Translations under genes and position numbers: made by a program
Notes under the pieces: generated by a model
Databases searched by the model: none
Told to the model about the DNA's origin: nothing
What the model saw: only the letters and a program-made list of their open reading frames with translations
Assembly (NCBI RefSeq): GCF_016905445.1
Contig: NZ_JAFEXF010000055.1
Span: 1 to 38,810 of the forward strand
Direction: 5' to 3'
DNA length: 38,810 nucleotides
Source of the DNA: Streptomyces sp. G44
GTDB lineage: Bacteria > Actinomycetota > Actinomycetes > Streptomycetales > Streptomycetaceae
Shown: in pieces, positions 1-7,954 of the stretch
How the letters are laid out: every line of letters begins with the position of its first letter
Numbering within the stretch: the first letter of the stretch is position 1

Positions 1-528
1 CCGCCGTGGCGATGCCGTTGGAGGCGGGCAGGGCCGCCGCCCGGTAGGCCGGGTCGTTCTCGTCCGGCAGCGGGTCGATGGCCCCGAAGGCGCGGCGGGG
101 CCGGGGGGGGGGGGGGGGGGTGGGCCCCCCGGGGGGCCCGCCCCGGGGCCCGCGCGGCCGGGGGGGGGGGCGGGGAGTCCCCCGGGGGGGGCCCCGGGGC
201 CGGGGCCCGGCGGCCGCTGCCCCCCGCGCCGCGGGCGGGCGCGGGGGCGGGAGGGGTCCGGGGGGAAGACCGCCGGGGCGCGCTCCCCGCCGATCGGCTC
301 CGTGCCGAGGCGGTCGGCCTCGCGCGGGTCCGGGTGGTACGTGGCCTCCAGGAGCTCGGGGCCGTACGGGTTGAGCAGCCCGGCGGTCAGGACGCCGGGC
401 CAGCGGCGGACGCGGGCCGAAGGGTGCGCCGCCGCCAGTTCGTCGTACGGACCGACCGCCGCGACGACCGCCCCGTCGACCAGGACCGCCGTCTCCGGCG
501 AGTGTTCGGCGGCGTGGAGGGTGAGCAA
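1..528 (-). pseudogene. Broken amidohydrolase-like gene, cut by window edge and G-tract
   Basis: A TTG start at 528 lies 5 nt after a GAGG Shine-Dalgarno that overlaps the mqnC stop, so the gene is coupled to mqnC. The first ~75 residues (VLVDGAVVAAVGPYDELAA, then RRWPGVLTAGLLNPYGPELL) resemble the N-terminal composite domain of imidazolonepropionase-like amidohydrolases found in actinobacteria. After about position 265 the reading dissolves into proline/arginine low complexity. Plausible coding (FGAIDPLPDENDPAY) resumes at 1-96 but in another frame: codons begin at coordinates divisible by 3 on the right and at 1 mod 3 on the left. Too few bases remain for the several hundred residues expected of the family. 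A misassembly or unreadable tract is more likely than a true pseudogene. Whether the left fragment belongs to the same gene is unknown. Confidence 0.5.
97..265. other. G-homopolymer low-complexity tract, probable sequencing artefact
   Basis: The plus strand here is almost only G and C, with G runs of 7 to more than 10 and no codon-like periodicity. It separates two coding-like stretches that are out of frame with each other. Poly-G is what two-colour short-read chemistry writes when signal is lost, so a low-quality contig join is the simplest reading. A genuine G-rich element cannot be excluded from sequence alone. Confidence 0.6.
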
Positions 529-535
529 CGGGGCC

Positions 536-1750
536 TCAGTTCGTGGCGAGGAGCTTCAGCTCGGGGTGCGCCGTGCCGCCCTCGATCGCGGTGGACGAGA
601 TGTGCGAGGCGACGCGGTCGTCGACCGGGTCGTTCGCCGGGTCGTCGTGGACGACGAGGTGCTCGTACGTCGTGGCGCGCTGGGCGGGCACGCGGTCCGC
701 CGTACGGATCATGTCGATCATCTCGCGCAGGTTCGAGCGGTGCTTGGCGCCCGCCGAGGAGACGACGTTCTCCTCCAGCATGACCGAGCCGAGGTCGTCC
801 GCTCCGTAGTGCAGCGTCAGCTGGCCCGCCTCCTTGCCGGTGGTGAGCCAGGAGCCCTGGATGTGCGCGACGTTGTCGAGGAAGATCCGCGCGATCGCGA
901 TCATGCGGATGTACTCGAAGATCGTCGCCTGCGTGCGGCCCTTGAGGTGGTTGTTCTCGGGCTGGTACGTGTACGGGATGAAGGCCCGGAAGCCTCCGGT
1001 CCGGTCCTGCACGTCGCGGATCATCCGCAGGTGCTCGATGCGCTCGGCGTTGGTCTCGCCCGTGCCCATGAGCATCGTGGAGGTGGACTCCACGCCCAGG
1101 TTGTGGGCGATCTCCATGATCTCCAGCCAGCGCTCGCCGCTCTCCTTGAGCGGGGCGATGGCCTTGCGCGGACGGGCGGGCAGCAGCTCGGCGCCCGCTC
1201 CGGCGAAGGAGTCGAGGCCGGCGGCGTTGATCCGCCGGATCGCCTCCTCCACCGGCACCTTGGAGATGCGGGCCATGTGCTCGACCTCGGACGCGCCGAG
1301 GGAGTGGATGACCAGCTGCGGGAATTCCTTCTTGATCGCGGCGAAGTGCTTCTCGTAGTACTCGACGCCGTAGTCCGGGTGGTGCCCGCCCTGGAACATG
1401 ACCTGCGTACCGCCCAGCTCGACGGTCTCCGCGCAGCGGCGCAGGATGTCGTCGAGGTCGCGGCTCCAGCCCTTCTTGGTGTCCTTGGGGGCGGCGTAGA
1501 AGGCGCAGAACTTGCACGCCGTCACGCAGACGTTCGTGTAGTTGATGTTCCGCTCGATGATGTACGTCGCGATGTGCTCCGTACCGGCATAGCGGCGGCG
1601 GCGGATGGCGTCGGCGGCGGCGCCGAGCGCGTGCAGCGGGGCGTCCCGGTAGAGGGCGAGCGCTTCCTCGGGGGTGATCCGCCCACCTGCGGCGGCACGG
1701 TCGAGGACGGCTGTGACATCAAACGACGTGAGGTCGGCCTTCTCGGTCAC
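536..1750 (-). CDS. mqnC: Cyclic dehypoxanthinyl futalosine synthase MqnC (radical SAM)
   Basis: This 404-residue radical SAM enzyme cyclises dehypoxanthine futalosine in the cytoplasmic futalosine route to menaquinone. The [4Fe-4S] motif CVTACKFC is at residues 75-82 (Cys75, Cys79, Cys82), right after a typical NINYTNVC lead-in. Other conserved segments are MFQGGHHPDYG, the GAGAEL stretch, TSTMLMGTGET and FIPYTYQPENNHL. Length matches the family. I chose the GTG at 1750 because an AAAGGGA Shine-Dalgarno precedes it and the reading upstream is not conserved-looking. The broken gene at 1-528 follows immediately. MqnA of the same pathway lies at the other end of the window. Confidence 0.95.
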   Translation of the reverse strand: MTEKADLTSFDVTAVLDRAAAGGRITPEEALALYRDAPLHALGAAADAIRRRRYAGTEHIATYIIERNINYTNVCVTACKFCAFYAAPKDTKKGWSRDLDDILRRCAETVELGGTQVMFQGGHHPDYGVEYYEKHFAAIKKEFPQLVIHSLGASEVEHMARISKVPVEEAIRRINAAGLDSFAGAGAELLPARPRKAIAPLKESGERWLEIMEIAHNLGVESTSTMLMGTGETNAERIEHLRMIRDVQDRTGGFRAFIPYTYQPENNHLKGRTQATIFEYIRMIAIARIFLDNVAHIQGSWLTTGKEAGQLTLHYGADDLGSVMLEENVVSSAGAKHRSNLREMIDMIRTADRVPAQRATTYEHLVVHDDPANDPVDDRVASHISSTAIEGGTAHPELKLLATN

Positions 1751-1821
1751 CGGGACGTCCCTTTCGTAAGGGTTGTGGACAGACCAAGCCAGCGTACGCC
1801 AGCCTCTGCGGAGCCCTGACG

Positions 1822-2550
1822 TCAGGCGGTGTACGCCCCCAGCAGCACGCCCAGGAAGGCGCCGCCCAGCAGGAACGGCCCGAAGGGGATCGCCGTCTTC
1901 CGGCCCGCTCGGCGGACGGCGACGAGCGCGGCGCCGTACAGCGAGGCGAGCAGGAACCCGGCGAAGGTGCCGAGCAGCAGCACGCCCCAGCCGTACCAGC
2001 CGAGCACCGCGCCCAGCGCGAGGGCGAGCTTCACGTCGCCGAAGCCCATGCCGTCGGGGCTGACGAGGAAGAGCACGAAATACGCCCCGGCCAGCGCGAG
2101 CGCCCCGTACAGCGCCCCGGTCCACGAGCCGCCGTGTCCTGGCAGCAGCGCGGCACCCCCGAGCAGCGCGAGCGCGGCCCCGGCGAGCGGCAGCGTGAGG
2201 ACGTCCGGCAGCCGGTGCACCCCGAAGTCGACGACCGTCAGGAGGACGCCGACGGGGGCGAGCAGCAGCCACGCGGCGAGTTCGGGGCGGGGGCCGGTGG
2301 CGAGGGCGAGGGCGGCGCAGACGGCCCCGGTGGCGGCGGTGACCAGGGCGGCGCGGGGCCCGTACGCCTGTCCGCCCCCGCACCTGGCGAATCCGATCCA
2401 CCCCGCCAGGGGATGCCCGTCCGGGCACTCGCGCCGCCAGCCGCTTCCGGGCGGGACGGAGAGCCGGTAGGCGGCGCGGGGGACGAGGAGTCCGGCGAGG
2501 GCGCCCCAGAGCGCGCCGCCGCAGACGAGGAGCGCGAGCACGAGGTTCAC
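1822..2550 (-). CDS. Prepilin peptidase, A24 family (TadV/CpaA/PilD-like)
   Basis: A 242-residue polytopic membrane aspartic protease, expected to cleave the leader of the Flp prepilin at 7644-7889. The two catalytic aspartates are visible: Asp108 in VVDFGVHRLPD and Asp172 in the GFGDVKLA motif. At least six hydrophobic segments fill the rest. It is longer than minimal TadV enzymes, with an N-terminal segment carrying scattered cysteines (Cys42, Cys57) that recalls the PilD methylase loop but lacks two clear CxxC pairs, so methylation is doubtful. The GTG at 2550 overlaps the stop of the LysM-BTAD gene as GTGA, indicating translational coupling. Confidence 0.88.
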   Translation of the reverse strand: MNLVLALLVCGGALWGALAGLLVPRAAYRLSVPPGSGWRRECPDGHPLAGWIGFARCGGGQAYGPRAALVTAATGAVCAALALATGPRPELAAWLLLAPVGVLLTVVDFGVHRLPDVLTLPLAGAALALLGGAALLPGHGGSWTGALYGALALAGAYFVLFLVSPDGMGFGDVKLALALGAVLGWYGWGVLLLGTFAGFLLASLYGAALVAVRRAGRKTAIPFGPFLLGGAFLGVLLGAYTA

Positions 2551-5500
2551 CCCGCCGCCGGGATCCCACTGCGCCACGCGGGGAGCAACTCGTCCAGCAG
2601 GGCCTCCGTACGGGGCGGCAGCCCCCGCGCGCCGCTCCGCGCGAGCAGATCGGCGGCCACCTGCCGCAGCCGGGCGGGGTCCTCCGTGGCGGCCGTGGCC
2701 CGCAGCAGTTCGTTCCAGAGCCGCTCGTCGCCCGGCGCGGAGCCCAGCGCCGCGTTCAACGCCTCGATCGCCTTCTGCGCCCGCCCCTTCTCCAGGTGGA
2801 ACTCGGAGAGGGCGAGGCCGATGTCGGCGACGAGCAGCGGCAGCTGCGCGTCGATGATCTCGTGCGTGAGCCACGCGTAGCGGCCCTGCGGCCGGTCGGC
2901 GAGGAGCGGTCCGCGGACGAGCACCAGGGCGTCGGTGAGCATCCGCCCGCGCACGGCGCGGTTGCCGGCGCCGCGCCCCTGCGTGGCCTCGTGGTAGAGC
3001 GAGCGCAGCACGTCCAGGTCCGAGACGACGGACGTGGCGAGCGTGAGCCGTCCGTTGCCGTCGGCCCGCAGCCGGGGCGAGCCGTCGGGGTCGGTGCCGA
3101 GCCAGTCGCGCAGCCGCTCCACGAGCGCGTCGCGCACGTCGTCGGTGACACCGCGCGGCCACAGCGCGGAGGCGAGGACCCGGGGGTGCACTCCTTCGCG
3201 GTGCATGAGCAGGAGGGCGAGGGCCTCGTGCAGCAGCGCGCTGCGCTCGCCGTCCGGCGTGTCGAGGCCGATGATCTCGTACGTGCCGACGAGGCGGGCG
3301 TAGACCGCGGGCCGCCCCTGCTCGGTGACGTCGACGAGGAACGGCGGCGCGGCGCCCGTGGGCCCGTCGTCGGGGCCGGTGGGTTCGGAGTCGCTCTCCG
3401 GGTCCGCCTCGGTGAACAGCCGCACGACCGCCCGCTGTTGGGCCTCGGGGAGCGTCTGCGCCTGGAGTTCGAGGCCGAGCAGGGGCGCGAGGAGCTTGCC
3501 CGCGCCGGTGATCTCCATCTCCCAGGCGGCGCCGGGCAGGTCCCCGGACTCCGTGCCGACGAGGTAGCCGATGCCGAGGCGGGCGGCGTCGGCGGCGAGT
3601 TCGGCGAGCTTGACGGCGTCCTCACCGGTCGGCTCGGCGGCGAGCAGGACGAGGTGCGGGGCCCAGCGGGTGTGCCGGGCGGGGCCGGTGCGGCCGGTGA
3701 GCACGGAGTCGTGCCCCGCGGCGCCGAGGGCGCCGCGCCGCTGCCGCGTCTCGGCCTCCATGGTCTCCAGGAGCGCCTCGACGTCCTCGAGGTGCCGCAG
3801 CCGGTTGGGCGCGAGCGGGGTGAGGTCCTGTCCGAAGCCGACGACGGTGATGGTCATGCGGTCCGACCAGCCGTTGGTGGCGAGTTCGGCGGCGACCGAG
3901 GCGAAGACGGCGGCGCGGTCGGTCGCGCTGCCGCTCAGCGAGACGATGCCGGGCACGGACTCCAGGTTGAGGAGCAGCCGGGACTCCTCGGGGCCGCCGA
4001 GGGTGCCGAGGCTGACCAGACCCGGGTAGGGCGCGGCGGTGTCCACGTCCTCGTACCGCTCGGCGTCGGTGCGGGCCAGCACCCAGAACGTCTGGTCCTG
4101 CCCCAACTGCCAGGGCGCGGGCGGCCGTCCGGCGGGCTGGGCGAGCTGGAGGTGCAGGTCGCCGTTGGTCAGCCAGGCCGCGTACACGGTCGGCAGCTCG
4201 CGGTTCTCCTCGGCGAGGGAGGCGGCGAGGCCGCGCAGCGACAGGTCGAGCAGGCGTACGCCCTCGGGGTCGGCGCCCACGAGCAGCGCGTCCTGCGCGT
4301 CGGCGGCGTCCCCGGCCGGGGTCCGCGGGTGCAGGCCGCGGTGTCCGCCGACCGCGCTCATGGCCGACTGCCACAGGGCGTGGCGGCGCCGGCGGCCGAG
4401 GGCGCCGAGCAGGCCGGCGGCGAGGAGGGGCGCGCCGAGGAGGGCTTCCGGCAGGCCGAAGCCGGAGCCGTCGGACTGGCCGCTTGTGGTGGCGTCGGGG
4501 GCCTCGGCGGCGGGCGTCTCGGGGGTGGCCGGGGCCTGCGGCATCGCGGGCTTCTCCGGTGCGGAGGGCCGCTGCTCGGGCAGGACGATGTGCGCGGTGT
4601 CGCGGTCGACGGAGCTGCCGCCGCCCTGCTCCTTGCCGCGACCGCCCTGTTCCTGACCGCCGTGCTCCTGACCGCCGCCCTGCCGCTGGTCGCCGCCGGT
4701 CCTGGCGTAGTCGGAGATCTGCTCCTTGACGTCCTCGGAGACCTTCGGCGCCTCGTCGGGCATCTCGACGAGCTCGCCGCCGTGCGCGTCCGCGGGCATC
4801 TCCATGATCCAGCCGGGCCGGATGAGGCTGGCCTCCGAGAGCTTCGAACCGTCGGGCTGCTCGCGGTCCTTGTTGAGCTGGTAGATCTCCTTGTACCGGC
4901 GGCCGTCGCCCAGGTGCCGCTCGGCTATCTCCCACAGGGAGTCGTGGTGGCGGCCCTCGGGCGGCTGGATCCGGTAGTACTTCGTGTCGCCCTCCTTGGC
5001 GCCGCCTTCCGCGTGCGCGGCGGCCTGCTCGGCCTGCGCGGCGAGGGCGTCGGCGGCGGACGCGGTGGCCTGCTGCCCCTGGCCGAAGAGGCCGGGGGTC
5101 TGCTGGGCGCTCGCGGCGGACGCGGGCTTCTGGTTCCCCTCCGGCGACTGGCCGAACTGCGAGAGTCCGGGCGCGAAGCCGGCGGCGGTGGCGCCGACGA
5201 GCAGCAGGGCGGCGACGAGCTGCCGCGCGAGCAGCTGGCTGCCACCGGCGCCCGGCACCCGGCTGGGGATGCCGACGCCGGACAGCGCGGCCTTGATCTC
5301 CACGAGCACGCAGGCGGTGAACTGCGCCCAGGCGAACCAGACGACGACGGTCAGTACGTTGATGAACGTACCGACGGTGATCTCCTGCTGGAGCCAGCTC
5401 AGCGAGGGCGCCCCGCCCGGCAGAGGCCACCCCACGAACGCCACGAGGGCCGCGGGCACACCGACCAGGAGCACGGCCAGCGCGACGAAGGCGAGGAAGG

Positions 5501-5612
5501 CCTTGACGAAGTCCCCGGCGGTACGCCCGCGCCTCGGCAGAGGCTGCGGCGTCCGGTTCCGCGGCGGCTGCGGATCAGGCGGGCTCGTCGAGCGTGAGGT
5601 GGTGCGCGCCAT
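2547..5612 (-). CDS. Membrane LysM-BTAD protein, Tad locus
   Basis: A 1021-residue protein with an unusual order of parts. Residues 33-62, 80-105 and 130-150 are membrane segments; 150-210 is Ala/Gln-rich; 211-273 is a LysM-like domain (DSLWEIAERHLGDGRRYKEI, ending RPGWIMEMP); 280-385 is a Gly/Gln/Pro-rich linker; a further hydrophobic segment (LLGAPLLAAGLLGALG) precedes an RRRR stop. The large C-terminal half ends in a BTAD-like helical region (about 870-1010) preceded by a winged-helix-like stretch (RVLASALWPRGV). LysM suggests peptidoglycan contact and BTAD is known from SARP/AfsR regulators, so this may link wall status to cytoplasmic control or scaffolding. That role is inference. Such proteins are commonly seen beside actinobacterial tad genes. 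The ATG at 5612 follows a purine-rich stretch. Confidence 0.8.
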   Translation of the reverse strand: MARTTSRSTSPPDPQPPRNRTPQPLPRRGRTAGDFVKAFLAFVALAVLLVGVPAALVAFVGWPLPGGAPSLSWLQQEITVGTFINVLTVVVWFAWAQFTACVLVEIKAALSGVGIPSRVPGAGGSQLLARQLVAALLLVGATAAGFAPGLSQFGQSPEGNQKPASAASAQQTPGLFGQGQQATASAADALAAQAEQAAAHAEGGAKEGDTKYYRIQPPEGRHHDSLWEIAERHLGDGRRYKEIYQLNKDREQPDGSKLSEASLIRPGWIMEMPADAHGGELVEMPDEAPKVSEDVKEQISDYARTGGDQRQGGGQEHGGQEQGGRGKEQGGGSSVDRDTAHIVLPEQRPSAPEKPAMPQAPATPETPAAEAPDATTSGQSDGSGFGLPEALLGAPLLAAGLLGALGRRRRHALWQSAMSAVGGHRGLHPRTPAGDAADAQDALLVGADPEGVRLLDLSLRGLAASLAEENRELPTVYAAWLTNGDLHLQLAQPAGRPPAPWQLGQDQTFWVLARTDAERYEDVDTAAPYPGLVSLGTLGGPEESRLLLNLESVPGIVSLSGSATDRAAVFASVAAELATNGWSDRMTITVVGFGQDLTPLAPNRLRHLEDVEALLETMEAETRQRRGALGAAGHDSVLTGRTGPARHTRWAPHLVLLAAEPTGEDAVKLAELAADAARLGIGYLVGTESGDLPGAAWEMEITGAGKLLAPLLGLELQAQTLPEAQQRAVVRLFTEADPESDSEPTGPDDGPTGAAPPFLVDVTEQGRPAVYARLVGTYEIIGLDTPDGERSALLHEALALLLMHREGVHPRVLASALWPRGVTDDVRDALVERLRDWLGTDPDGSPRLRADGNGRLTLATSVVSDLDVLRSLYHEATQGRGAGNRAVRGRMLTDALVLVRGPLLADRPQGRYAWLTHEIIDAQLPLLVADIGLALSEFHLEKGRAQKAIEALNAALGSAPGDERLWNELLRATAATEDPARLRQVAADLLARSGARGLPPRTEALLDELLPAWRSGIPAAG

Positions 5613-5827
5613 GGCGGGTGTCCTGGTGTCCTGTGGGGAGGAGTGGATGGGAGAGGGGCCGGGTGAGACTACTGAGTGATGGTACGGAAGGCGCGTCGCC
5701 GTGATCGAGGGTGCCCGTCACAGTTCCGGTACGGATCGATCGGGCTACCGCCGCCGTCACGGCGTACAGCATCATGTCGGCCTACGACGGCACCGGCGCA
5801 GCGAGTTGTTCAGGGGGAAACCGGACC

Positions 5828-6196
5828 ATGGGTGGCAAGGGCAAGAGCGACCTCACGATCCCGCTCACGGATCTGGAGGACTACGGCAGCCGGCTGCGCT
5901 CCATCAAGAACCGCATGAACCGCACGAAGAAGATCTTCGATTCCTACCGCGACGACATCGGCGACGGCGGTGTCCGCGACTCCCTCGACGACTTCGAGTC
6001 CAACTGGGAGGACGGCCGCGAGGACATCGGCCAGCAGCTGGACCAGCTCGCGGACCTGTCCGACGCGGTCGTACGCGAGTTCAAGAAGCTGGACGACGAC
6101 CTGACGAAGGCCGTCAACGACGCGGTGAAGGTGAACGAGGGCAAGGGCGGCAAGGGCGGGAACGGGGACGGGAAGGGCGGGGGCGGGGCCACGTAG
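5828..6196 (+). CDS. WXG100-like small helical protein in Tad locus
   Basis: A 122-residue acidic helical protein with no signal peptide. Its centre has a DDF-x3-W motif (SLDDFESNWEDGRED) between two predicted long helices, as in WXG100/ESX proteins, and a Gly/Lys tail (GKGGKGGNGDGKGG). The ATG at 5828 is preceded by GGGGGAAA with good spacing; an in-frame extension to 5711 has no such site. It aligns by eye with the protein at 24958-25272 (RD-x2-DDF-x3-W, then a repeated L-x3-L heptad pattern and a final VD/LD-x2-L). It is divergent from the LysM-BTAD gene and convergent with the tadG-like gene. A type VII substrate or partner role is inferred. Confidence 0.72.
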   Translation: MGGKGKSDLTIPLTDLEDYGSRLRSIKNRMNRTKKIFDSYRDDIGDGGVRDSLDDFESNWEDGREDIGQQLDQLADLSDAVVREFKKLDDDLTKAVNDAVKVNEGKGGKGGNGDGKGGGGAT

Positions 6197-6200
6197 CCGC

Positions 6201-6217
6201 GGTGGGCTCAGCCCACC
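6201..6217. terminator. Short hairpin between convergent genes
   Basis: GGTGGGC-tca-GCCCACC forms a perfect 7-bp stem with a 3-nt loop, and the loop is the tadG-like stop codon. It lies between the WXG100-like gene (+) and the tadG-like gene (-), where a bidirectional terminator is expected. There is no clear T-run. Confidence 0.5.
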
Positions 6218-6672
6218 TCGTTCTCCGCGACCGCCCTGCCCTTCACCGTCACGTCACCGCCGTAGAACATGCCGGTGAAGACGGGGCTGTAGGTCATCTG
6301 GACCTCGACCTCGACCTGCTGGGGGTTGGCCGTCACGCACTGCGTGTTGGCCACGTCCGCGGCCGTGAGGCCCGCCTCCTCGACGAACGCCCTGGCCCTG
6401 GCCGCGCAGTTCTCGTAGTTGATGGGCGCGCCCTTCACGCCCTCGTAGATGTCCTCCAGTTCGAGGTCCTGCGCCGCGTACCGCGCGGCCTGTTCCGCGA
6501 TGTCCGCGGCGCGCTCCCGCTTGGAGATGGACAGGCCGCCGTCGATGACGAACGCCGACAGCGTGAGGAAGACGAGCGCGAAGACGATGACGGCCCCGGC
6601 GCCCGACCCCCGGTCGTCGAGGCGGGCGCGGCGGGACGCGACCCAGTCGCGTACGACGAAACGGCGTCTCAC
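6208..6672 (-). CDS. TadG-like pilus assembly / Flp-associated protein
   Basis: A 154-residue bitopic membrane protein with a cytoplasmic basic N-terminus (RRARLDDRGSGAG), one membrane helix at about 28-48 (AGAVIVFALVFLTLSAFVIDGG) and an extracytoplasmic domain with two cysteines. The DRGSG segment before the helix and the ALxxAFVIDGG ending are typical of TadE/TadG-like minor pseudopilins. It is the last gene of the tad operon. Its GTG start at 6672 overlaps the stop of the preceding tadE-like gene (GTGA). Confidence 0.78.
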   Translation of the reverse strand: MRRRFVVRDWVASRRARLDDRGSGAGAVIVFALVFLTLSAFVIDGGLSISKRERAADIAEQAARYAAQDLELEDIYEGVKGAPINYENCAARARAFVEEAGLTAADVANTQCVTANPQQVEVEVQMTYSPVFTGMFYGGDVTVKGRAVAENEVG

Positions 6673-7130
6673 GCCGACCTCCGGTACGGGTCCAGCGGCG
6701 AGCTGAAGGTGGCCTCCAGCGTCGTCGGGATGTCAAGGCCCAGCATGGCCAGGCCCTTGACCTCGCAGCTGACCTCGACGGTGAAGAACGGGTCGACCTT
6801 CTCGTCGAAGCCGGTGCTCTTCTGCACGACCGAGACGGGGCCCGAGCAGACGTCGGCGAGGTCGGCCCGCGCGGCCTTGCGCGCCTCGGCCATCGCCGTG
6901 CCGTGCTCCTTCTGGATCGACCCCGCGCGGGCGGCGTCGCGCGCCGCCCCGTCGATGGCCCCCCGGCCGTCGACGAGCTGGCCGAAGGCGACGAGGACCA
7001 GGATGAAGAGGATCATCACCGGGGCGAGGATCACCACTTCGACGGTCGAGAGGCCCCGGTCGTCCCGACGGATGCCGCCGCGCACCGCCGCCCGCGCCCC
7101 GGTCCACGCGTCCCGTACGCCCCGCATCAC
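6669..7130 (-). CDS. TadE-like minor pseudopilin
   Basis: A 153-residue protein with the TadE signature: basic leader, DDRGLSTVEVVILAPV containing Glu five residues after the Gly, then a long hydrophobic helix, then an extracytoplasmic region with two cysteines (DVCSGP, VSCEVKG). TadE-family proteins are processed by the prepilin peptidase and help assemble the Flp pilus at the membrane. The start can be GTG at 7130 or the adjacent ATG at 7127. Both couple it to the upstream tadE-like gene by overlap. Confidence 0.82.
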   Translation of the reverse strand: MMRGVRDAWTGARAAVRGGIRRDDRGLSTVEVVILAPVMILFILVLVAFGQLVDGRGAIDGAARDAARAGSIQKEHGTAMAEARKAARADLADVCSGPVSVVQKSTGFDEKVDPFFTVEVSCEVKGLAMLGLDIPTTLEATFSSPLDPYRRSA

Positions 7131-7579
7131 CCGGTCTCCTCCACGAACCGCTCCACCGGCCCCGCGGACCGCGCGTGCACCGACAGGTCGAGGCCCGGGA
7201 AGACCGTGGGGATCCGGGCCGTGATCTCCACGCCGACCGTGTTCCGCTCCGGCTGGACGGTCTTCACGTCCGGGCCGAGCACCAGCTTCGGGCCGAGCTG
7301 GCTGATGTACGCGTCGGCCACGTCACGGGCCTCGCCGCGCCAGCCGCCGGGGTTCTCGTCGGCCGTGGCGCGGGCCTTGCGGGCGCCCGCCTGTGCCGCG
7401 GCCTGGGCGACGTGGTCGGCGAAGAAGTACAGCGCGAACTGCACCGTCGCGAAGATCATGAAGAACAGCACCGGGGTGAGCAGGACGAACTCGATGGCGG
7501 TCATGCCGGATTCGCCGCGGGCGGAGGCGGCCTCCACCCTGCGGCGTACGAATCCCCGCATGTCCCGCGTTCCCCGCAC
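7127..7579 (-). CDS. TadE-like pseudopilin
   Basis: TadE family protein of 150 residues from GTG 7579. The motif GESGMTAIEFVLLTPVLFF carries the conserved Glu for prepilin peptidase recognition, followed by a membrane helix and an extracytoplasmic domain without cysteines. I prefer GTG 7579 because AAAGG lies 7 nt upstream; the longer GTG 7594 has no Shine-Dalgarno, and ATG 7561 is also possible. A small inverted repeat (GGTGCC-gtc-GGCACC, 7595-7609) separates it from flp. Two TadE-like proteins and one TadG-like protein in tandem are usual in actinobacterial tad loci. Confidence 0.82.
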   Translation of the reverse strand: MRGTRDMRGFVRRRVEAASARGESGMTAIEFVLLTPVLFFMIFATVQFALYFFADHVAQAAAQAGARKARATADENPGGWRGEARDVADAYISQLGPKLVLGPDVKTVQPERNTVGVEITARIPTVFPGLDLSVHARSAGPVERFVEETG

Positions 7580-7643
7580 CCCGTCACCTTTCACGGTGCC
7601 GTCGGCACCCAGTCGTCGCTCGTCCGTCGTCGGCCCGCCGAGG

Positions 7644-7889
7644 TCAGCAGGTGCTGCCGGCGTCCGCGCCCTTGATGCAGTCGCTCACCTTGTCGGCGCC
7701 GCCCTTCAGCGCGGCGTTGATGACCGCGGCCACCACGCCCACGATCGCCACGACGACCGCCGAGATGATGACCCACTCGACCGCGGACGCGCCGCGGTCC
7801 AGCTCGCCGGAGCGGGCACGCTGGACGCGGCCCTTCAGGAAGGTCACGAGGAAGTCGACAGCCGGGTGACTGAAGTTCCGTCCGTTCAT
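7644..7889 (-). CDS. flp: Flp-type major pilin
   Basis: An 81-residue prepilin. A positively charged leader of 33 residues ends in Gly33, the predicted cleavage point, followed by ASAVEW with Glu at mature position 5, then an unbroken hydrophobic helix (VIISAVVVAIVGVVAAVI) and a short tail with two cysteines (Cys71, Cys81) that could form a disulfide. Flp pilins usually have Tyr after the Glu; here it is Trp39. The ATG at 7889 has an AGAGGA site upstream. It would be cleaved by the peptidase at 1822-2550 and polymerised by the TadA/B/C machine encoded just upstream. Confidence 0.9.
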   Translation of the reverse strand: MNGRNFSHPAVDFLVTFLKGRVQRARSGELDRGASAVEWVIISAVVVAIVGVVAAVINAALKGGADKVSDCIKGADAGSTC

Positions 7890-7926
7890 GATGAGTTGTC
7901 CTCTCAGGAGTGGTGGGGGGGAAGAA

Positions 7927-7952
7927 GCGCCGGTCCCCGTTGTCGCCGGCGC
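7927..7952 (-). terminator. Hairpin between tadC and flp
   Basis: GCGCCGG and CCGGCGC form a 7-bp stem with a 12-nt loop just after the tadC stop and before the pilin gene. It could be a partial terminator or an RNA stabiliser that separates pilin levels from machine levels. There is no T-run, so termination is uncertain. Confidence 0.35.
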
Positions 7953-7954
7953 CG

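Noticed and set aside
78..374. A small Gly/Arg/Pro protein frame in the G-tract
   Set aside because: Any frame through a G-homopolymer is open; no coding evidence.
302..1819. A 505-codon plus-strand frame opposite mqnC
   Set aside because: Shadow of mqnC; the radical SAM motif is on the minus strand.
536..2569. A long frame extending mqnC upstream to 2569
   Set aside because: The added ~270 residues are Arg/Ala/Pro-rich and antisense-like or overlap the prepilin peptidase; the family starts near GTG 1750, which has a ribosome site.
2796..5597. A 933-codon open frame on the plus strand opposite the LysM-BTAD gene
   Set aside because: It is a mirror of GC-biased codons; the translation is Gly/Arg/Val-rich without domains, while the minus strand has LysM, membrane helices and BTAD.
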